NCBI RefSeq assembly: GCF_002799245.1
Contig: NZ_NEQV01000001.1
Location: forward strand, 1,047,000 to 1,110,999
Direction: 5' to 3'
DNA: 64,000 nt
Origin: Stenotrophomonas maltophilia
GTDB lineage: Bacteria; Pseudomonadota; Gammaproteobacteria; Xanthomonadales; Xanthomonadaceae
Within the stretch, counting starts at the first letter, position 1; each line of letters starts with the position of its first letter. Below the pieces are notes generated by a model. It was not told the DNA's origin, searched no databases, and saw nothing but the letters and a program-made list of their open reading frames with translations. Positions 58,857 through 64,000 of this stretch are shown here, piece after piece. The position numbers were made by a program, and so were the translations under genes.

Positions 58857-60698
58857 ATGAAGCTGCAGTCCCGAATGCTGTCCCTGGCCGTGCTGGCCGC
58901 CCTGCCCGCGCTGGCGCAGGCCGCCGATGACACCACTGCCCTCGACCAGATCCTGGTCACCGCCACCCGTACCCCGATCGCCCTGCAGGACAGCATCGCG
59001 CCGGCGCAGGTGATCGACCGCGCGCAGATCGAATCCAGCCAGGCCACCTCGCTGCAGGAACTGCTGCGCGGCCGCGCCGGCATCAACCTGACCAATGCCG
59101 GCGGGCTCGGCAAGCAGAGCTCGCTGTTCCTGCGCGGCACCAACTCCGGCCACACCGTGGTGCTGGTCGATGGCGTGCGCATCAACAGCGCCGACCTCGG
59201 CCTGGCCATGTACCAGGACCTGCCGCTGGCGCAGATCGAGCGCGTGGAAATCGTGCGTGGCCCGCAGTCGAGCCTGTACGGCGCCGACGCCATCGGCGGC
59301 GTGATCCAGATCTTCACCCGCCGCAACCAGGGTGATTTCGCCCCGCACTTCCAGCTCGGTGGCGGCAGCAACGGCCTGCGCGAGGCCAGCGGCGGTATCG
59401 GCGGCGGTACCGAACGCGGCTGGTTCGGCGCCGACATCGCCTACCAGCATTCCGACGGCATCGACGCATGCCGCGGCTCGGCAACGCTGTTCACCGGCTG
59501 CTTTGCCGACGAGCATGATCGCGACGGCTACCGCAACCTGTCCAAGAGCCTGCGCGGCGGCTACACCTTCAACGACCAGTGGAACGTGGAAGGCAGCGCA
59601 CTGCGTGCCGACGGCAAGAACCATTACGACGGCTACTACAACTACTCGGAAACCCGCCAGCAGGTGCTGGCCGGCAAGGTGCGCTACACCCCGTCCGAAC
59701 GCCTGGCATTCACCGCCAATGTCGGCCGCAGCGACAACGAGTCGGACAACTTCGGCGACTTCGGTGCCCGTGGCAGCGCACAGACCCACCGCGACAGCGC
59801 CTCGCTGCAGGGTGACTTCGGCCTGGCCGAAGGCCAGCTGCTGAGCACCGGCGTGGACTGGAGCGAAGACAACCTGGATGGCAGCAGCGCCGGATATCTC
59901 GTCGACAGCCGCCGCAACACCGGCGTGTTCGTGCAGTACCAGGGCCGTTTTGGCCGCCACCAGCTGCAGGCCAGCGCGCGCAACGACGACAACCAGCAGT
60001 TCGGCAACCATGCCACCGGCAGTCTCGGCTGGGCGATGGAGCTGGGCCACGGCCTGCGTGTCAATGCCAGCTACGGCACCGCGTTCAAGGCGCCGACCTT
60101 CAGTGACCTGTACGACCCGTGGAGCGGCGTGCCAACGTTGAAGCCGGAGAAGTCCAAGAGTGCCAACCTGGGGGTTTCACAGCAGGGCCAGGGCTGGCAT
60201 TGGGGCCTGGACGTGTACGAAACCCGCATCGATGACCTGATCACCTACGATGCAGCGACCTTCAGGATGCAGCAGGTGGAGAAGGCACGCATCCGCGGCG
60301 CCGAACTGACCGGTGGCGTGCTGCTGGCCGGCTTCGACATCAACGCGCAACTGAGCTACACCGACCCGCGCAACCGCACCCGTGGCAGCAGCCAGTTCGA
60401 CAACGGGCTGCCACGCCGCGCGCAGCAGACCGCGCGCCTGGACATCGACCGCCGCTTCGGCGACTTCCGTGCCGGCCTGACCGTGCAGGGTGCGGGCAAG
60501 CGGTATGACGACGCCGCCAACCGGGTGAAGGTCGGCGGCTACGGCACGCTGGACCTGCGCGCCGAGTACGCACTGACGCCGTCGTGGTCGCTGCTGGCGC
60601 GTGCCGCCAACGTGTTCGACCGCCGCTACGAGACGGTGGCGTGGTTCAACCAGCCCGGCCGCGAATACCAGCTGAGCGTGCGTTACCAGCCGAAGTGA
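58857..60698 (+). CDS. btuB: Vitamin B12 TonB-dependent receptor BtuB
   Basis: 613 residues. Signal peptide MKLQSRMLSLAVLAALPALAQA, then a TonB box region ALDQILVTATRTP, plug domain with SLQELLRGRAGINL, SSLFLRGTNSGHTVVLVDG and VEIVRGPQSSLYGADAIGGVIQ, and a 22-strand barrel ending LSVRYQP. Length equals E. coli BtuB. The ATG at 58857 follows CTGGAG; an in-frame ATG at 58743 would run through the riboswitch expression region and is rejected. It imports cobalamin across the outer membrane with TonB-ExbBD. Control by the upstream riboswitch settles the substrate. Confidence 0.95.
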   Translation: MKLQSRMLSLAVLAALPALAQAADDTTALDQILVTATRTPIALQDSIAPAQVIDRAQIESSQATSLQELLRGRAGINLTNAGGLGKQSSLFLRGTNSGHTVVLVDGVRINSADLGLAMYQDLPLAQIERVEIVRGPQSSLYGADAIGGVIQIFTRRNQGDFAPHFQLGGGSNGLREASGGIGGGTERGWFGADIAYQHSDGIDACRGSATLFTGCFADEHDRDGYRNLSKSLRGGYTFNDQWNVEGSALRADGKNHYDGYYNYSETRQQVLAGKVRYTPSERLAFTANVGRSDNESDNFGDFGARGSAQTHRDSASLQGDFGLAEGQLLSTGVDWSEDNLDGSSAGYLVDSRRNTGVFVQYQGRFGRHQLQASARNDDNQQFGNHATGSLGWAMELGHGLRVNASYGTAFKAPTFSDLYDPWSGVPTLKPEKSKSANLGVSQQGQGWHWGLDVYETRIDDLITYDAATFRMQQVEKARIRGAELTGGVLLAGFDINAQLSYTDPRNRTRGSSQFDNGLPRRAQQTARLDIDRRFGDFRAGLTVQGAGKRYDDAANRVKVGGYGTLDLRAEYALTPSWSLLARAANVFDRRYETVAWFNQPGREYQLSVRYQPK

Positions 60699-60736
60699 AG
60701 GAACGCGCCGGGCATTGCCTGGCGCCTCCTGATGCC

Positions 60737-60820
60737 ATCGACGCATGGCGTCGATCTACGTAGAGCCGAGCCCATGCTCGGCTCACGCAACGAAGCAGCC
60801 GAGCGTGGGCTCGGCTCTAC
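60737..60820. repeat. SMAG cluster at the 3' end of gph
   Basis: An ATCGACG-CATGG-CGTCGAT hairpin ending CTAC (60737-60759) is followed directly by GTAGAGCCGAGCCCATGCTCGGCT and, inverted, AGCCGAGCGTGGGCTCGGCTCTAC to 60820. The last CTAC supplies, on the minus strand, the TAG stop codon of gph. Confidence 0.85.
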
Positions 60821-61485
60821 ACCGGAATGCCCGCAGCCAACCCCGGCAACTCACGCAGGTCGTCGATCACCGCCACCGCATGCGCGGTGGCCAGGTCCAG
60901 GCCGCGCGGATAGCCGTAGCGCACCAGCGCGATCGGCATGCCGGCCTCTTCGGCGGCACGGTAGTCGGTCAATGAATCACCCACCATCAGGCAGGCGTCC
61001 ACCGGCAGCCCGAAGTGCGCAGCGATGTGCCGCAGCGGCTCACCGCTGGGCTTGCGCTGCGGCAGCGAATCGCCGCCCAGTATCAGCGCGAACGCATCAC
61101 CGATGCCCAGATGTTGCAGCAGCGGCGGCACCAGCGCTTCGGGCTTGTTGGTGCAGATGGCCAGCGGCACATTGCGTGCACGCAGCTGCGCCAGTGCTTC
61201 GGCCACGCCATCGAACAGGCGCGGGCTGCGCAGCAGGCACTCACGGTAGTGCACCATGAATACCGGCATGACCTCGGCCAGGTCGACCTCGCGACCAGCG
61301 GCATGCACGGCCTGTTCAACCAGGCGGCGCACACCGTCGCCGATCCAGCCCAGCACCGTGGCTTCCGGCACGCGTGCCACACCGATGTCCTCCAGCGTGC
61401 GGTTCAGGGCTTCGGCGATATCAGCCGCGCTGTCGACCAGCGTGCCATCGAGGTCGAACACGACCAGCGGATAGGGATACGACAA
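60817..61485 (-). CDS. gph: Phosphoglycolate phosphatase (HAD family)
   Basis: 222 residues from a TTG at 61485 (SYPYPLVVFDLDGTLVDS); an ATG at 61518 would add 11 residues. HAD motif I is FDLDGTLVD, motif II CTNKPEAL, motif III the Lys in PQRKPSGEPL, motif IV VGDSLTDYRAAEEAG. It dephosphorylates 2-phosphoglycolate from DNA repair or photorespiration-like side reactions. The stop codon is provided by a SMAG repeat. A small in-frame start uncertainty remains. Confidence 0.9.
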   Translation of the reverse strand: MSYPYPLVVFDLDGTLVDSAADIAEALNRTLEDIGVARVPEATVLGWIGDGVRRLVEQAVHAAGREVDLAEVMPVFMVHYRECLLRSPRLFDGVAEALAQLRARNVPLAICTNKPEALVPPLLQHLGIGDAFALILGGDSLPQRKPSGEPLRHIAAHFGLPVDACLMVGDSLTDYRAAEEAGMPIALVRYGYPRGLDLATAHAVAVIDDLRELPGLAAGIPV

Positions 61486-61548
61486 GGGACGGCACCTGCA
61501 GGACGTGGGGCCGTCCATTGTACGCCGCGCGTTTCCTGCAGCCCCGCC

Positions 61549-62340
61549 TCAGCCGATCCTGCGTGCGCGGGTGGCGAGGAACGTGGGCAGGTAACGGTCG
61601 ATCAGGAAGCGCGGCTGCGGTTGCCAGTCTTCCATGAAACGATCGATGACGAAGCCGGCATCCAGCTGCCCGCCGATCAGTTCAGTCAGGCTGTGGCCGA
61701 AGGTCAGCGCGTCGCCGCGGGCCAGTTTCGCCTCGCGCTCGGCCGGTGCCAGGTCTTCCAGATCCGAATAGGGAATGGCGTACTGCGGCCGGATCAGGCC
61801 CTGCGCATCCAGCTGCGGATCACGCGCGCCGACGAACAGCACCGGGTTGTAGAAGCTGGCCATCAGCATCCCATCGCGCGCCAGCACGCGGCGGCATTCG
61901 GTCCACACCGGGCGCACGTCGGGAACGTACAGGTTGGAGATCGGATGGAACACCACGTCGAAGCTGTCGTTGGCGAACACGTGCAGGTCGCGCATGTCGC
62001 CCTGCACGGTGCGCAGCGACAGACCGTCGCGCGAGGCCACCTTGCGATCCTGTTCCAGCTGCCCGTCGGACAGGTCGAACACGGTGACGTCGGCGCCGGC
62101 CGCCGCCAGCACCGGCGCCTGCTGGCCACCGCCCGAGGCCAGGCACAGGATGCGGCGGCCGCGTACATCGCCCAGCCAGTCCAGCGGCAGCGCGCGTGGG
62201 GTCAGGTGCACCTGCCAGCGGCCTTCGCGCGCGGCGGCAATGGTTGAACTCTCCACCGGGCGCGACCATTCGCGCACTTCGCTGGCCTGGCGGTCCCAGG
62301 CAGCACGGTTGTGGTCGATCAAGGCCTGTCCATGGTTCAT
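61549..62340 (-). CDS. Class I SAM-dependent methyltransferase
   Basis: 263 residues. Motif I GRRILCLASGGGQQAPVLAAAG near residue 60, VTVFDLSDGQLEQD, then DSFDVVFHPISNLYVPD and the motif-III-like VLARDGMLMASF; the N-terminal NRAAWDRQA is typical of the Methyltransf_11 type that acts on small molecules. The substrate is unknown. The start overlaps the LysR-type stop (ATGA), so the two genes are co-transcribed although the regulator might be expected to be divergent from its target. Confidence 0.85.
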   Translation of the reverse strand: MNHGQALIDHNRAAWDRQASEVREWSRPVESSTIAAAREGRWQVHLTPRALPLDWLGDVRGRRILCLASGGGQQAPVLAAAGADVTVFDLSDGQLEQDRKVASRDGLSLRTVQGDMRDLHVFANDSFDVVFHPISNLYVPDVRPVWTECRRVLARDGMLMASFYNPVLFVGARDPQLDAQGLIRPQYAIPYSDLEDLAPAEREAKLARGDALTFGHSLTELIGGQLDAGFVIDRFMEDWQPQPRFLIDRYLPTFLATRARRIG

Positions 62341-63266
62341 GTGTTCTCCTTGCCCGGTGGGCGCCAATCCAGATCCTGGAAGGCCGGGCTGGCGAAACAC
62401 TCGGCCAGGTAGTCCAGGAATCGCCGCATGATAGCGGGCTGCTGGCGCCGTGACGCGTACACGGCATGAATGCCGAGTTCGTCCAGGCTGAACCGGGGCA
62501 GCAGTTCGATCAGCTCGCCACTGCGCAGCAGCGGCGCCACCTGGTAGGTCGGCAGCATGGCGATACCGGCACCGGCCCGCACCGCCTCCAGCAGCAGCGA
62601 GGCCTCGTTGGCACTGATGTTGCCGCCCACCGCCACCGACAACGAACGGCCGTCGCGGTGCAGCTGCCACAGGCTCTTGCCGACGTAGTGGTGGGTCAGG
62701 CAATTGTGCGCGGCCAGATGCTCGGGGGCGGTCGGCGTGCCGCGCGCCTGCAGGTACGACGGCGTTGCGCACAGCACCGAACGGCAGGTGGCCAGCCGCC
62801 GCGCGATCAGGCTGGGGTCGATCTGGCGCGCGATGCGCACGGCCAGGTCCACCCGCTCCTCCACCAGGTTCACCATGCGGTCGACCAGCAACAGCTCGAT
62901 GCGCGCCGCCGGATGGCGCGCAACGAAGCCGGCCACCGCCCGCGCCAGGTGGCTCTGCCCGAACGACACGCTGGCGGTCACCCGCAACGTGCCATGCGGC
63001 TCGGGATCATTGCTGGCCAGCTCGCCCTGCAGTTCTTCGCCGATCGCCAGCATCTGCCGGAAGCGCGCCAGCGCCGCCTCGCCCGGGCCGGTCAGGCTGA
63101 CCCGGCGCGTGGTCCGGTGCAGCAGGCGCGCCCCCAGCCAGCCCTCGACCTCGGCCAGGTAGCGGCTGACCATCGCCCGCGACATGTCCAGCACCTCGGC
63201 GGCTGCGGTCAGGCTGCCGCGCTCGGCTACCTCGACGAACACGGTCATGGCGGTCAATCGGTCCAT
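62337..63266 (-). CDS. LysR-family transcriptional regulator
   Basis: 309 residues. N-terminal winged helix: MDRLTAMTVFVEVAERGSLTAAAEVLDMSRAMVSRYLAEVEGWLGARLLHRTTR, the LysR HTH. The rest is a two-lobed substrate-binding domain with VDLAVRIARQIDPSL and SLLLEAVRAGAGIAMLP. Group resembles regulators controlling a neighbouring oxidoreductase; the divergent NAD(P)-binding gene at 63375 is the obvious target. A T-N11-A-like palindrome GCGCGTTATACGC is in the 109-nt spacer. Confidence 0.92.
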   Translation of the reverse strand: MDRLTAMTVFVEVAERGSLTAAAEVLDMSRAMVSRYLAEVEGWLGARLLHRTTRRVSLTGPGEAALARFRQMLAIGEELQGELASNDPEPHGTLRVTASVSFGQSHLARAVAGFVARHPAARIELLLVDRMVNLVEERVDLAVRIARQIDPSLIARRLATCRSVLCATPSYLQARGTPTAPEHLAAHNCLTHHYVGKSLWQLHRDGRSLSVAVGGNISANEASLLLEAVRAGAGIAMLPTYQVAPLLRSGELIELLPRFSLDELGIHAVYASRRQQPAIMRRFLDYLAECFASPAFQDLDWRPPGKENT

Positions 63267-63374
63267 ATGCTCGATCCATGCAACAAACAAGCGCGTTATA
63301 CGCTGTTTTTCGAGCGACTGCAGCGGCCTAGAGTGGCCCCATTCCCACCCCACACCGCCCCACGGAGTCCTGCC
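63267..63374. promoter_or_regulatory. Divergent LysR/oxidoreductase control region
   Basis: 108-nt spacer with AGCG-CGTTATA-CGCT (63290-63304), a partial palindrome that could be the LysR site. Promoter elements cannot be assigned with confidence. Confidence 0.4.
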
Positions 63375-64000
63375 ATGAAGATCGCCCTCGTTGGTTCCAC
63401 CGGCAACATCGGCCGCCAGATCGCCCGCCACGCACTGGCCCACGGCCACCAACTCACCGTCATCGTGCGCAACGCGCAGGACCTTCCGGCCGAGCTGGCC
63501 GGTGCCCATCCGGTGATCGCCTCGCTGGATGACCAGGACGCACTGGTCGCCGCCATCGCCGGCCACGACGTGCTGGCCAGCGCCTACGGCCCGCGCCCGG
63601 GCGATGACATCGGCCGTGTGGGCGACGTCGCCGCGCAGCTGGCCGCCGCCGCACGCAAGGCCGGTGTCCCGCGCCTGGTGGTGGTCGGTGGCGCCGGCAG
63701 CCTGGAAGTCGCGCCCGGCGTGCAGCTGGTGGATACCCCCAACTTCCCGGAGGCCTACAAGCCGTACGCGCTGGCCCACCGTGAGGCGTTCAACCGCCTG
63801 CAGGCGGTGGATGACCTGGACTGGACCTTCTTCTCGCCGGCCGCCGAAATCGGCCCGGGCGAAGAGCGCGGCCAGTACCGCGTGCAGCCCAGGGCCTTCC
63901 TCGCCGATGCCAGCGGCCACAGCCGGATCAGCTATGCCGACTACGGCGCCGCCTTCGTTGCCGAGCTGGAAGCACACGCGTACCCGAAGCAGATCATCAC
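63375..64000 (+). CDS. NAD(P)H-binding oxidoreductase (NmrA-like), truncated by window end
   Basis: At least 208 residues; the gene runs off the right edge. The ATG at 63375 follows CGGAGTCCTGCC. The N-terminus MKIALVGSTGNIGRQIARHAL is a GxxGxxG Rossmann motif; PRLVVVGGAGSLEV and AYKPYALAHREAFNRL follow. It is like NAD(P)H-binding proteins of the NmrA/YesF group that sense redox or reduce quinones. Divergent from a LysR regulator that likely controls it. Confidence 0.9.
   Translation, partial: MKIALVGSTGNIGRQIARHALAHGHQLTVIVRNAQDLPAELAGAHPVIASLDDQDALVAAIAGHDVLASAYGPRPGDDIGRVGDVAAQLAAAARKAGVPRLVVVGGAGSLEVAPGVQLVDTPNFPEAYKPYALAHREAFNRLQAVDDLDWTFFSPAAEIGPGEERGQYRVQPRAFLADASGHSRISYADYGAAFVAELEAHAYPKQII

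Noticed and set aside
57810..60050. 746-codon frame on the minus strand covering the btuB antisense region
   Set aside because: Only its last 192 codons match a family; the remainder is antisense to btuB and crosses the riboswitch.

Overview
The window comes from a high-GC gammaproteobacterium of the Xanthomonadaceae, most likely the Stenotrophomonas maltophilia complex. This rests on three things: the surface-polysaccharide locus lies between etfBA/rmlBA and metB plus a cystathionine beta-synthase gene, as in Xanthomonas and Stenotrophomonas; there are two Ax21-family proteins; and many intergenic gaps carry small palindromes ending in GTAG/CTAC, the SMAG repeats known from S. maltophilia. 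No rRNA, tRNA, CRISPR array, insertion sequence or prophage was seen.

0-28 kb is an envelope polysaccharide locus. rmlB and truncated rmlA (dTDP-sugar synthesis) point left. etfB-etfA then leads a tightly packed plus-strand series: a UPF0104 membrane protein, a HAD-UbiA fusion, homologues of mycobacterial DprE1 and DprE2, an epimerase, an FAD oxidoreductase, GtrA and a GT-C glycosyltransferase. Together these look like a pathway that makes polyprenyl-phosphate-linked arabinose, flips it and uses it in the periplasm. Facing it on the minus strand is an ABC-transporter-dependent O-antigen operon, read from cystathionine beta-synthase and metB into wzm, wzt, a methyltransferase with a long coiled coil, a 1121-residue three-module enzyme, an epimerase, a second methyltransferase, an acyltransferase, a PhyH dioxygenase, a lipoprotein and a GT-C enzyme. 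The two units converge near 12.35 kb.

28-43 kb is mostly chromosomal backbone: a YdcH-like protein, an OmpA/DUF4398 pair, pilU, maiA with a fumarylacetoacetase-family gene, rhlE behind a leader of about 230 nt, two tandem Ax21-like outer-membrane proteins, an M14 peptidase with a TonB-dependent receptor, queD and a phasin. Two unusually perfect palindromes lie in this part, at 31.6 and 33.6 kb.

43.6-44.6 kb is a non-coding tandem array of three units of about 325-340 bp, each built from inverted modules. It is the most unusual non-genic structure here.

44.6-64 kb holds an asparagine-synthetase-like gene lacking the N-terminal Cys, an RstAB-type two-component pair, a second pair divergent from a periplasmic methionine-sulfoxide repair operon (msrB-dipZ-msrA), a MocR-type regulator, bioD, free-Met-R-sulfoxide reductase with a TfoX-like gene, a CobC-like phosphatase divergent from a cobalamin riboswitch and btuB, gph, a LysR/methyltransferase pair and a truncated NAD(P)-binding protein.

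Functions are assigned from motifs read by eye and family knowledge; no database search was run.
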